From: Palsa-147 sp036513895
Lineage (GTDB): Bacteria > Acidobacteriota > Terriglobia > Acidiferrales > UBA7541
NCBI GenBank assembly: GCA_036513895.1
Contig: DATBYF010000070.1
Coordinates: 4,251-68,250, forward strand
Reading direction: 5' to 3'
Length of the DNA stretch: 64,000 bases
In this document: positions 17,273 to 25,294 of the stretch, one piece after another
Position numbering within the stretch: position 1 is the stretch's first letter
Layout: each line of letters begins with the position of its first letter
Notes under the pieces: generated by a model
What the model saw: only the letters and a program-made list of their open reading frames with translations
The model's database searches: none
What the model was told of the DNA's origin: nothing
Made by a program: the position numbers and the translations under genes

Positions 17273-17320
17273 GGAGCGCTGCAGCGCTCCTTCCCCCGCA
17301 TAAATGCAGGGGCTGCCACC
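17273..17320 (-). repeat. Inverted partial RAYT-associated repeat
   Basis: Read on the minus strand this begins GGTGGCAGCCCCTGC, as the direct copies do, and continues into a perfect palindrome GGAGCGCTGCAGCGCTCC (17273-17290). With copy B it forms a head-to-head pair. Confidence 0.7.
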
Positions 17321-17416
17321 ATATCGAAGCTCACACGTTGCACGCTTTCGGAAGCTAGCCAGTCGCCTGCCTTCCGACACGCGCCCATCGCCACTTTCGA
17401 CAGGTGTCCGTTGCAT

Positions 17417-17510
17417 GCCTTTCGGTGGCAGCCCCCTGCTTCAGCAGGGGGGAGCTGGACTTCAGTCCAGCGAAAGAAAACCTCGCCCCCCAATGGGCTT
17501 TAGCCACGGG
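17417..17510 (+). repeat. RAYT-associated composite repeat, copy C
   Basis: The best-preserved copy. Hairpin one is CCCCCTGC-TTCA-GCAGGGGG; then GGAG and hairpin two, CTGGAC-TTCA-GTCCAG; then GCGAAAGAAAA and ATGGGCTTTAGCCACGGG. Both hairpins share the TTCA loop. Confidence 0.85.
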
Positions 17511-17553
17511 ACTCGCTTCAAGTTTTAGCTTCGTGATTCGCAACGAGTACGTG

Positions 17554-18849
17554 TTATTCCACCGCAAGGTAAACATATCGTAGCAGAAACAGCACGGTCA
17601 GAATCCAGATGAGCGGGCTAATTTCCCGATACTTTCCCGCGCCGATTTTCACGAGCGTGAAAGAAATCATGCCCAGGCTCAATCCCGTGGCTACGCTAAA
17701 CGTAAGCGGCGTGGCCAGCACAGTGAGAAACGCGGGAAACGCATCGCTGAAATCGTCCCAACGAACCCTGGCGATCGATTCGCACATGAGCGAGCCGACG
17801 AGTATGAGCGCGGGCGCGGTCGCGTAGCTGGGAATTGCCGTAAGCAGCGGCGCGCAGAAGAGTGCCGCGCAAAAAAGTGCGGCGATCAGCAGATTCCCCA
17901 AGCCCGTCCGCGCCCCGGCCGCCACGCCCGCGGCGCTTTCGATGTAGCTCGTCACCGTCGAAGTTCCCGTGGCCGCTCCGAAAATTGTCCCAATAGCATC
18001 CGCGAGCAACGCCCGGCTCGCGCGCGGCAGCTTGCCGTCGCGAAGGAATTTCCCCTGATCGCACACGCCCACAAGCGTGCCGACGTTGTCGAACAGGTCC
18101 ACGAAGAAGAAGATAAAAATCAGCTCGACTAATCCGAGCCGCGCGGCGCCCCCAAGATTGAGTTTAAAAAGCGTGCCTCCCGGATGCGGCAGCGAGAAGA
18201 CATGCGTCGGCCACTGGCTGAGTCCGCGCAAAAGGCCGGCAAGAGTCGTAACCACAATGCCTATTAGAATTGCCCCGCCGATTCGTCGCGCCATTAGTAT
18301 CGCCGTCAGAATCAGTCCAAACGCAGCAATCTGGACTTGCGGGTCTCCAAAATTGCCCAGCGAGACGAAGGTCGCAGGGTTCGCAACGATGATCTTCGCG
18401 TTTCGCATTCCCACAAATGCAATGAACAAACCGATGCCCGCCGCCGTCCCGTGCTTCAAGCAGTCCGGTATCCCGTTCACGATCTGCTCGCGCACGTTGG
18501 TCAGCGTCAGGATCAGGAACAGGCATCCCGAAAGGAACACGACGCCCAGCGCCGTCTGCCAGGGAATACCGCGCCCAATGACGATCGAATAAGTGAAGTA
18601 GGCGTTCAGGGACATTCCGGGTGCCAGCGCAATCGGATAGTTCGCCCAGACGCCCATAATCAGCGTGGCAACCGCCGCCGAAATGCACGTCGCGAACAGA
18701 ACCCCTTCGATGGGCATCCCCGCGTCGGCCAGCATCCGCGGATTCACGACGATGATATACGCCATCGTCATGAAGGTAGTCAGCCCGGCGAGCAACTCGC
18801 GACGCACGGTAGTCTGATTTTCAGTAAGCTTAAAAATGCGTTCGAGCAA
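17554..18849 (-). CDS. NCS2-family (AzgA-like) purine permease
   Basis: A 431-residue membrane protein with about 12-14 hydrophobic segments. The AzgA-like subgroup is shown by RRELLAGLTTFMTMAYIIVVNP at the N-terminus, NYPIALAPGMSLNAYF, FFVDLFDNVGTLVGV and GTSTVTSYIESAAGVAAGARTG; the last two carry the substrate-binding residues. Members import hypoxanthine, guanine or adenine with protons. It has no operon partner: the RAYT-REP region follows it and a gene-free 0.7 kb stretch precedes it. The last 13 codons are duplicated at 16368-16412. No purine riboswitch was recognised upstream. Confidence 0.9.
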   Translation of the reverse strand: MLERIFKLTENQTTVRRELLAGLTTFMTMAYIIVVNPRMLADAGMPIEGVLFATCISAAVATLIMGVWANYPIALAPGMSLNAYFTYSIVIGRGIPWQTALGVVFLSGCLFLILTLTNVREQIVNGIPDCLKHGTAAGIGLFIAFVGMRNAKIIVANPATFVSLGNFGDPQVQIAAFGLILTAILMARRIGGAILIGIVVTTLAGLLRGLSQWPTHVFSLPHPGGTLFKLNLGGAARLGLVELIFIFFFVDLFDNVGTLVGVCDQGKFLRDGKLPRASRALLADAIGTIFGAATGTSTVTSYIESAAGVAAGARTGLGNLLIAALFCAALFCAPLLTAIPSYATAPALILVGSLMCESIARVRWDDFSDAFPAFLTVLATPLTFSVATGLSLGMISFTLVKIGAGKYREISPLIWILTVLFLLRYVYLAVE

Positions 18850-19092
18850 TCACTCGCTCCAATTGCCATACAAAAAAGTGGCCAATCATAAGTCGCGCAC
18901 CCTATTGCGTCAACGATCCGCGCATCTTACGGCCGTGTCTGTTGGCTTTCGGTTCTATTGGTCGTTGGTCTTTCGCGTGCCCCATCCTTGTGAAGCAAGG
19001 GTGGTTCTCGCCCTATCCACATCCTGATTCCCAAAAAGACACCAAAGAATTGATGCCCTCGCCACCGTGACTTCACCGCTTCTATCTTTACC

Positions 19093-19123
19093 TCAGAGCC
19101 CGGAGGCTCCCGCCTCCGGGTCC
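19093..19123 (+). repeat. 31-base hairpin repeat, copy 2
   Basis: Identical over 31 bases to 7855-7885, in the same orientation, 11 kb apart. It has the same nine-base stem CCCGGAGGC/GCCTCCGGG. It lies in an intergenic region upstream of two divergent genes, so it is not simply a terminator. Confidence 0.8.
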
Positions 19124-19197
19124 GATGTCGACGCCGACGGGAACCCGAAATCCTTACAGAGTCGTCGTTTGACAAGCCGCCAAAACTATGCTACAGT

Positions 19198-19250
19198 AAT
19201 TACGGAACTATGACTGTTACACTCAGTTATAGAGAAGTAACAATTACGGA
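19198..19250 (+). promoter_or_regulatory. AT-rich dyad region, possible operator
   Basis: Two direct AATTACGGA repeats (19198-19206, 19242-19250) flank an inverted repeat CTATGACTG (19208-19216) / CAGTTATAG (19224-19232) and an overlapping TGTTAC (19215-19220) / GTAACA (19237-19242) pair. The base composition stands out from the GC-rich surroundings. It lies about 340 bases before the ABC exporter genes. The binding protein is unknown. Confidence 0.3.
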
Positions 19251-19320
19251 CGTGGAACTTCGTCCGAAGGAGGCTGGTAACACGTGGCAGGCGAACACCC
19301 AGCGTGCAACCAATGCACCC

Positions 19321-19366
19321 GTAGCGCCGGCATCCTGTTTACCCTGAGCCTCGAAGGGCCGGCGTC
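19321..19366 (+). repeat. GTAG-type REP-like element, interrupted
   Basis: GTAGCGCCGGCATC is followed by about 25 unrelated bases and then GGCCGGCGTC. The two arms correspond to those of the compact hairpin at 27136-27158, so this looks like an element with an enlarged loop. Confidence 0.4.
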
Positions 19367-19585
19367 TTTCCGCCCCGCCACCGTTTGCCAAATTTGACTG
19401 CAACATGATCCAGCGCCAAGCTTTTCTACTCGATACACCAAGCATCGTCACTAGCCCCTGAAACCCTTTCAGCGCTGCTCTCGTCACTCTGTTGCGCAGC
19501 GTTTTTGCTCAGCTTCGCCATCTATGAGATTCTCGCGATAGCAGGCCGCGGCGCCCAAACTAACGCGCTGCACCTGATCGAGCTA

Positions 19586-20407
19586 ATGGAACCTACACCT
19601 CAAACCTCCGAACCGTATGCGATAAAAACTGATGAATTGACGCGGAAATTTGGCGAAATGATTGCCGTGGATGCGCTCAATCTGCGCATTTCGAGCGGGA
19701 AGATTTTTGGGCTGCTTGGGCCGAATGGGGCAGGGAAGAGCACGACGATTAAAATGCTTACGACGCTTCTCGAACCAACGTCAGGTTCAGCGACCGTCGC
19801 GGGCTTCGACATCGTGCGCGCTCCCTCTCAGGTGCGCAGGCACATCGGCTACGTTCCGCAACTGTTGTCTGCCGATGGCGGGCTTACTGGATTTGAAAAT
19901 TTGATGCTCTCCGCGAAGCTCTACGGGATGCCTCGAACCGAGAGAAAGGGCCGAATTGCTGAAGCGCTCGATTTCATGGGCCTGACCGAATCCGGCAAGC
20001 GGCTGGTGAAGACTTACTCGGGCGGAATGATTCGGCGCCTTGAACTCGCGCAGGCGATGCTGCACCGGCCAACTGTGATGTTTCTCGATGAGCCGACGAT
20101 TGGACTCGACCCCGTGGCGAGGCACGCGGTGTGGGATCGCCTGGAAGACTTGCAGCAGGAATCGCAGATGACCGTCCTTATTACGACGCACGACATGGAT
20201 GAAGCTGACGAACTTTGCGACGAGTTGGCGATTCTACATCAGGGCAAGGTCGCGGCCGTTGGGGAGCCGGATGCGCTGAAAGCATCCGTTGGGCCGGATG
20301 CTACGCTCGACGACGTGTTCGCGCATTTCAGCGGAGGCTCGATTCAGGAAGGAGGCAGCTATCGTGACGTCCGCCAGGCTCGACGCACAGCCAGCCGCTT
20401 GGGCTGA
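19586..20407 (+). CDS. ABC-2 type exporter, ATP-binding subunit (DrrA-like)
   Basis: I chose the ATG at 19586, since the longer frame from 19505 adds unrelated residues. The protein of 273 residues has Walker A GPNGAGKST, Q-loop YVPQ, signature YSGGMIRR, Walker B MFLDEPTIGLDP and the H-loop TTHDMDEAD. It matches the DrrA/NodI group that powers export of lipids, drugs or polysaccharides. The 3' end overlaps the permease gene by 44 bases, so the two are translated together. The cargo is not indicated. Confidence 0.92.
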   Translation: MEPTPQTSEPYAIKTDELTRKFGEMIAVDALNLRISSGKIFGLLGPNGAGKSTTIKMLTTLLEPTSGSATVAGFDIVRAPSQVRRHIGYVPQLLSADGGLTGFENLMLSAKLYGMPRTERKGRIAEALDFMGLTESGKRLVKTYSGGMIRRLELAQAMLHRPTVMFLDEPTIGLDPVARHAVWDRLEDLQQESQMTVLITTHDMDEADELCDELAILHQGKVAAVGEPDALKASVGPDATLDDVFAHFSGGSIQEGGSYRDVRQARRTASRLG

Positions 20408-21188
20408 ATCCTCCGCGCTCGTTGGTTTGTTCACGCAGACCGCCGCGATCGCGGAAGTCGAGCTCAAGAAAGTTTTGCGCGATCCGACTGAATTGCTCAC
20501 CCGAGCGGTTCAGCCGGTACTCTGGCTCGTTGTGTTCGGTCAGGTATTTAGCCGCGTTCGAGGAATTCCAACGGGCAATGTCAGCTACCTGGCGTTCATG
20601 ACGCCGGGAATTTTGGCGCAAAGCGTTTTGTTCGCGGCGATTTTTTACGGCATCGCCATCATTTGGGAGCGCGACCTCGGAATCGTGCATAAGCTGCTGG
20701 TGAGTCCGGCGAATCGCGCATCGTTCGTCTTGGGAAAGGCCATCTCCGCCGGATTTCGCGGAAGCATTCAGACCGTGATTATTTATTTGATCGCTCTCGC
20801 GCTTGGAATCGGCATGCGCTGGAACCCGTTGAATATCGCGGGCGTATTTTTTGGTGTGGCACTGGGCTCGGCGATTTTCGCGACGTTCTCTTTGATCATT
20901 GCTTGCATCGTGAAATCGCGAGAGCGATTCATGGGCATCGGACAGCTGATGACCATGCCGCTATTTTTTGCTAACAACGCGATTTATCCGTTGTCGCTGA
21001 TGCCGGGATGGTTGCGCGCGATCGCGCTCATCAATCCCCTGACCTATCTGGTGGATGCGCTTCGTGGGCTGATGATTCAAGGCGGCGAGAGCATCCATAG
21101 CCTGCCCGCCGACTTTGGGGTAATGGCGGTAATTTTCATAATTCTTGCAACCATTGCGTCGCGGCTTTATCCAACTCTTGTGAGGTGA
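20364..21188 (+). CDS. ABC-2 type exporter, permease subunit
   Basis: The GTG at 20364 is favoured by AAGGAGG at 20349; an in-frame ATG at 20289 lies far inside the ATPase gene. The 274-residue protein has six hydrophobic segments and ABC-2 blocks: LLTRAVQPVLWLVVFGQVF, YLAFMTPGILAQSVLF, KLLVSPANRASFVLGK, and LMTMPLFFANNAIYPLSLMP with INPLTYLVDALRG near the end. It forms the membrane half of the exporter with the overlapping upstream ATPase. Confidence 0.92.
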   Translation: MTSARLDAQPAAWAESSALVGLFTQTAAIAEVELKKVLRDPTELLTRAVQPVLWLVVFGQVFSRVRGIPTGNVSYLAFMTPGILAQSVLFAAIFYGIAIIWERDLGIVHKLLVSPANRASFVLGKAISAGFRGSIQTVIIYLIALALGIGMRWNPLNIAGVFFGVALGSAIFATFSLIIACIVKSRERFMGIGQLMTMPLFFANNAIYPLSLMPGWLRAIALINPLTYLVDALRGLMIQGGESIHSLPADFGVMAVIFIILATIASRLYPTLVR

Positions 21189-21277
21189 TCCCTGCCGTTA
21201 ACTGTTTGAAACGGTGGGGCTAGACAGGGTCGGCCGGGATTGTGCGATACTCATTTTGCCCGGCCAAGGGGGGTTGT

Positions 21278-21889
21278 GTGGCCAAGAAATTGAATGGAGT
21301 AGTTCGTGTTTTGGCGGTTTCTTTCGCTTTTCTGACTGTTTTCGCGCAAATTTCCAAAGCTCAGAATAATCAAGTGATGGGCGAGATTCGCTTTGACGCC
21401 GCATCCAAAGTGGAAAAGAGCTCTGGTGTGTGGATTGACGGCCAATATGTTGGATATTTGAACGAGCTGAAGGGCGACAAAAAGGTTCTGCTGCTCCCGG
21501 GCGAGCACACCGTCGCTGCGCGCGCGGCAGGCTATCAGGAATCTGAGGCCAAGATTGTCGTTGTTCCCGGACAGATTCAGATATTGCACGTAAAGTTGGA
21601 CAAGGATCCTCGCGTGCAATACTCGGCCGTAACTGCAGAAGTTAAGCTGTCCGTGGATCCGGATCGCGCCGCTGTATTCCTCGATGATGCTTATGTCGGA
21701 CATGTGAGCGAGTTCCAGGGCGTCGGCCGAGCGATGCTGGTCAATCCGGGGAAGCACCGCATCAAGATTGCTCTCGCCGGCTATAAGCCATTTGAGAGCG
21801 AATTTGACCTGCAACCGAAGCAGAAGTACGAGGTCAAGACCGATCTTGAGAAGGCGAACATCGTCGATTCGCTGGTGAAAGGATCGTAA
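21278..21889 (+). CDS. Secreted PEGA-domain protein
   Basis: The GTG at 21278 follows AAGGGGGGTT and opens a signal peptide (KKLNGVVRVLAVSFAFLTVF, then ISKAQ); an ATG at 21242 is in frame but gives a poor signal. The mature protein has two PEGA-like repeats, each with an elongated beta hairpin: GVWIDGQYVGYLNEL...LLLPGEHTVAARAAGY, and AVFLDDAYVGHVSEF...MLVNPGKHRIKIALAGY. PEGA domains are extracytoplasmic surface modules, often seen in cell-surface proteins of unknown role. The gene is monocistronic and ends in a strong terminator. Confidence 0.85.
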   Translation: MAKKLNGVVRVLAVSFAFLTVFAQISKAQNNQVMGEIRFDAASKVEKSSGVWIDGQYVGYLNELKGDKKVLLLPGEHTVAARAAGYQESEAKIVVVPGQIQILHVKLDKDPRVQYSAVTAEVKLSVDPDRAAVFLDDAYVGHVSEFQGVGRAMLVNPGKHRIKIALAGYKPFESEFDLQPKQKYEVKTDLEKANIVDSLVKGS

Positions 21890-21945
21890 TAGGCTCGGCG
21901 TTCAGGGCATTTGCGATTTGTCGTGGAAGTGCTGTGAATTGTCCG

Positions 21946-21976
21946 CCCCGGCTGCGTTTTAGCCGGGGTTTTTTTT
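21946..21976 (+). terminator. Intrinsic terminator of the PEGA gene
   Basis: An eight-base stem CCCCGGCT (21946-21953) / AGCCGGGG (21961-21968) with a seven-base loop is followed by eight Ts. It is the clearest rho-independent terminator in the window, 57 bases after the stop codon. Confidence 0.93.
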
Positions 21977-22186
21977 GTAGCTTGGCCGCTATTTACTTGC
22001 CGGACCCGATACGAATTAGAGTTCCAAAACTAACCTTTTCCCCGCGGCGCCGTCAAAGACAAGCTGGCATAAATGAACGTTTCCAGAAGCAAAAAATGTT
22101 AAAGTTAGAGAGTGAGCATGGTGTGAGCCGCCCCATTCCTCCGCCTTGCGTTGCCACTTCCAGTTGACTTGAGAGAACTGCTGAAA

Positions 22187-22930
22187 ATGTTTAGCTGTGC
22201 TTCGAAGTTGAAAGGGCGCTCCTTGCGCCGCGACATCCGCTCTACAAGAGGTGCCGTGCTGTTCGGCATGCTCCTCGCCGCCATAGCTGCCACAGGTCTC
22301 TCTTCCTCCATTGCGCACGCTCGCCAGACTGATCCTGCGGCGCCTGCTGTGGTGCAGCCGGGAGCGCCGGGTAAGCCGAGTAAGAAATTGCCGGCGTCGA
22401 CGACGGCCGCGCCGCCCCGATGGTCACCGGCAGATGTAGAGTTCATGCAGGGCATGATCATGCATCATTCGCAGGCAGTGGAGATGACGGCGCTGATTTC
22501 TTCGCACACGGAGAACAAAGATGTGCGGGCACTGGGGGCGCGAATCAGTAGCTCGCAATCGGATGAGATTAAATTTATGCAACGTTGGCTGGCGGCGCGG
22601 GGAGAGCCAGTATCTATGGCGATGCCGGGAATGCCGGACATGAAAATGTCGGGCGAACCGATGACACGGATGCCGGGGATGCTGACGCCGGAGCAGATGG
22701 AAGCGCTGCGGAACGCGAAGGGCGCGGAGTTCGACCATCTGTTTTTGACTGGCATGATTCAACACCACAATGGCGCGCTGATCATGGTGAAAGATTTGTT
22801 CGATACGGCGGGTGCGGGACAGGACGCCGACATATTCAACTTTGCGACGGACGCCGATAACACGCAACGGGCCGAGATCAAGATTATGCAGGGCATGCTC
22901 GAGAAAAAACCGCAAGAGGAGAAACGATGA
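22187..22930 (+). CDS. Secreted DUF305 protein
   Basis: From the ATG at 22187 the protein has a signal anchor or long signal peptide (VLFGMLLAAIAATGLSSSIAHA). A TTG at 22151 is also in frame. The mature part contains two DUF305 half-repeats with the paired-histidine motif: FMQGMIMHHSQAVEM and FLTGMIQHHNGALIMVKDLF. Between them lies a Met-rich stretch (MAMPGMPDMKMSGEPMTRMPG), of a kind that binds copper in other proteins. DUF305 has a ferritin-like four-helix fold and may bind metal. The gene overlaps the next by four bases (ATGA), so the products probably work together outside the membrane. Confidence 0.88.
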   Translation: MFSCASKLKGRSLRRDIRSTRGAVLFGMLLAAIAATGLSSSIAHARQTDPAAPAVVQPGAPGKPSKKLPASTTAAPPRWSPADVEFMQGMIMHHSQAVEMTALISSHTENKDVRALGARISSSQSDEIKFMQRWLAARGEPVSMAMPGMPDMKMSGEPMTRMPGMLTPEQMEALRNAKGAEFDHLFLTGMIQHHNGALIMVKDLFDTAGAGQDADIFNFATDADNTQRAEIKIMQGMLEKKPQEEKR

Positions 22931-24966
22931 ACCGAGTGCACCGTGTTGCTTTGCGTCTCGCCGGATTGGCCGCGGCCGCGATTTTTTTGTGCTCCAGTGT
23001 GAGCGGGATGCAGGAGCAGGCTCCTGCGCCTCCAGCAGCCGCACCAGCACCAGCACCAGCGCCAAAGCCGGATGCGCAACAACAGAATCAGAATCCGTTT
23101 GCGCCGCAACCGGCTCCTCCTCTTCCGCCGGGAATGACGGGGTCAGATACGAGCGATCCGCGGTACAAGCTGACGCCCGGGATGTACGACGCGGGCGAAG
23201 TATCAATGGGCTTGAAGCACCTCGCGCTGGTCAAGAAGCCTGACGCGTTTCAACTCGGGGTGGATCAGCCGGATGATCCGAAGGTACAGAAGACGCTGGG
23301 CCTGCTCGGTGTCGGCGGCGGTGATCTCACGAAGATACCGAAACCGCTGCAGATGGTGATTGCGCAGCTCGCGTTCGCGAACTCGGACTTGGCGTTCCAG
23401 GGCAACCACCTTTTTCAAGGAAACTTTTACGGCATAAGTATCTACGACATTTCCAATCCAGCGCAGACCGCAGCGATAACTTCGCTGGTGTGCCCGGGCG
23501 GGCAGGGCGATGTGTCGGTATACAAGAACCTGCTGTTCATGTCAGTGGAGATGCCCAACGGAAGACTCGATTGCGGCTCGCAGGGATTCCCACCGGAGCC
23601 GCCGCCAGCCCCGGGTCATGAAAAAGAGCGGCGGTTGCCGGTTGCGCAAAAGGACCGTTTCCGTGGCGTGAGGATTTTCGACATCTCGGACATCAAAAAT
23701 CCGAAGCAAGTGGCAGCGGTGCAGACGTGCCGCGGCTCGCACACGCATACGCTGGTGGTGGATCCGAACGATAAGGACAATGTTTATATCTACGTGTCGG
23801 GGACGTCGTTCGTGCGACAGCCGGAAGAACTGGCTGGGTGCTCGAACGCAACACCGGATAAGGATCCGAATACAGCGCTGTTCCGTATCGAAGTGATCAA
23901 GGTTCCGGTCGCAGCGCCACAGGACGCGCAGATCGTATCGACCCCTCGACTGTTTATCGACGCGCGAACGGGCGCGATAAACGGTCTGAGCAACGGCGGC
24001 AGCCACGACAAGGGTGAGGAGAAGCCGGCGGATACGAACCAGTGCCACGACATCACGGTGTACTCGGCCATCGGATTGGCGGCCGGCGCGTGCTCGGGCA
24101 ATGGCATCGTGCTGGACATCAAAGATCCTGTTCATCCGAAACGCGTCGATGCGGTGAACGATCCGAACTATTCCTACTGGCACTCGGCTTCGTTCTCGAA
24201 TGATGGGGCGAAGGTCGTGTTTACCGACGAGTGGGGCGGCGGACTAGGAGCGAGATGCCGTCCGAATGACCCGAACAAGTGGGGCGCGGATGCGATCTTT
24301 CATCTGAAGGACGATAAGCTGAGCTTCGCGAGTTATTACAAGCTGCCGGCTGCGCAGGGCGACACGGAGAATTGCGTGGCGCACAACGGATCGCTGATCC
24401 CGGTTCCCGGACGCGACATCGAGGTGCAGGCGTGGTATCAGGGCGGCGTTTCGGTCATGGACTTCACCGATGCGGCTCACCCTTTTGAGATTGCGTATTT
24501 CGATCGCGGGCCGATTGATCCGAATATGCTGGTGCTGGGCGGCGACTGGTCGGCATATTGGTACAACGGCTGCATCTACGGTTCGGAAATCGCGCGCGGA
24601 TTGGACGTGTTCGAGCTGACGCCGACCAAATTTCTGACGCAGAATGAAATTGATGCGGCGAAGTCGGTTCACGTGGCTGAACTGAATGTGCAAGACCAGC
24701 AGAAGATCGAATGGCCTGCGTCGTTAGTGGTGGCCAGGGCGTATGTAGATCAACTAGAGCGGTCGCAGGCTTTGCCGGCAGATCAAATTGCAGCTCTGCG
24801 GAAGGCGATCAATAGCGCTGAGAGTTCGCACATGAGCAAGAGCAAACTTGCAAAGCTGGGGAGCATGGCGCCGTCCGTGGAACAGAGTGCTGCCGGGGCG
24901 AAAAGTCCGGCTGACGCGGCACGGTTGCAGGCTTTGGCGGTTATTTTGAAGCATCCGGCGGCGTGA
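22927..24966 (+). CDS. Secreted LVIVD-repeat beta-propeller-like protein
   Basis: A 679-residue protein with a signal peptide (about residues 1-35) and a Pro/Ala/Gln-rich spacer. LVIVD-type repeats follow: YGISIYDISNPAQTAAI, VRIFDISDIKNPKQVAAV, NGIVLDIKDPVHPKRVDAV and GVSVMDFTDAAHPFEIAYF. Each has a beta-strand pattern ending in a D-I-S/K-x-P turn. His- and Cys-containing segments (CRGSHTHTL, NQCHDITVYS, YWHSASFSNDG) are conserved between repeats and could bind metal. The C-terminal 100 residues are helical. It is translationally coupled to the DUF305 gene, an arrangement I associate with Acidobacteriota and some Actinobacteria. The function is unknown. Confidence 0.82.
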   Translation: MNRVHRVALRLAGLAAAAIFLCSSVSGMQEQAPAPPAAAPAPAPAPKPDAQQQNQNPFAPQPAPPLPPGMTGSDTSDPRYKLTPGMYDAGEVSMGLKHLALVKKPDAFQLGVDQPDDPKVQKTLGLLGVGGGDLTKIPKPLQMVIAQLAFANSDLAFQGNHLFQGNFYGISIYDISNPAQTAAITSLVCPGGQGDVSVYKNLLFMSVEMPNGRLDCGSQGFPPEPPPAPGHEKERRLPVAQKDRFRGVRIFDISDIKNPKQVAAVQTCRGSHTHTLVVDPNDKDNVYIYVSGTSFVRQPEELAGCSNATPDKDPNTALFRIEVIKVPVAAPQDAQIVSTPRLFIDARTGAINGLSNGGSHDKGEEKPADTNQCHDITVYSAIGLAAGACSGNGIVLDIKDPVHPKRVDAVNDPNYSYWHSASFSNDGAKVVFTDEWGGGLGARCRPNDPNKWGADAIFHLKDDKLSFASYYKLPAAQGDTENCVAHNGSLIPVPGRDIEVQAWYQGGVSVMDFTDAAHPFEIAYFDRGPIDPNMLVLGGDWSAYWYNGCIYGSEIARGLDVFELTPTKFLTQNEIDAAKSVHVAELNVQDQQKIEWPASLVVARAYVDQLERSQALPADQIAALRKAINSAESSHMSKSKLAKLGSMAPSVEQSAAGAKSPADAARLQALAVILKHPAA

Positions 24967-25294
24967 TCGAGGCGCCAGTCTTGCGGCGTGACTGAAGTCA
25001 TGCCCTGACGAAACGCAGCGCGTCCGTACGAACCGCAGATCCGTCACTTCGTTCGTGATGGCAACGAGTCTTGTTGCGGTCGGCTGACTTCGAGCCGCGC
25101 GAGAAGCAAAAACCAAGATGCCGGGCTAAGGCCCCGGCGCCACGCGTGCTGGTCGCAGCGCTTCATCAATAAATGGCACTTGTGGCGGCCATCTGAGTCC
25201 GCGCTGTGTGCATCATTTCGCACGTTTTCGACTTCAACTAACAGCCCTCTTCACGTGGTAGCATCTCCGGCGTCCTGGCGCGAGGAACCGAAGC
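24967..25294. other. Intergenic stretch with a degenerate REP-like hairpin
   Basis: No gene seen in about 330 bases. GCCGGG and CCCGGC around 25123-25141 form a short hairpin like the GTAG-type elements elsewhere. AATGGCACTTGT-GGCGGCC at 25171 echoes the flank of the element at 15292. Confidence 0.4.

Larger units (their letters stand above)
17083..17553. other. Non-coding REP-rich stretch right of the RAYT gene
   Basis: This 470-base stretch holds no gene. It carries two direct composite repeats (17128-17220 and 17417-17510) and one inverted partial copy (17273-17320), forming a mosaic of BIME type. Confidence 0.75.
18850..19585. other. Intergenic stretch with repeats and a possible operator
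   Basis: About 735 bases without a convincing gene, between a permease transcribed leftward and an ABC exporter transcribed rightward. It contains the second 31-base hairpin repeat (19093-19123), an AT-rich dyad region (19198-19250) and a GTAG-type element split by an insertion (19321-19366). Confidence 0.6.

Noticed and set aside
16450..17510. CRISPR array made of the repeated units near the RAYT gene
   Set aside because: Spacing is irregular, one copy is inverted and partial, units are about 93 bases with internal hairpins, and no cas gene is present.
18850..19090. Purine riboswitch in the leader of the NCS2 permease
   Set aside because: On the minus strand I could not find the three-way junction core or conserved loops of a purine aptamer.
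19227..19487. Minus-strand frame of 86 codons in the gene-free stretch
   Set aside because: It runs through a REP-like element, has no ribosome binding site, and a competing frame of similar length exists, so coding is unlikely.
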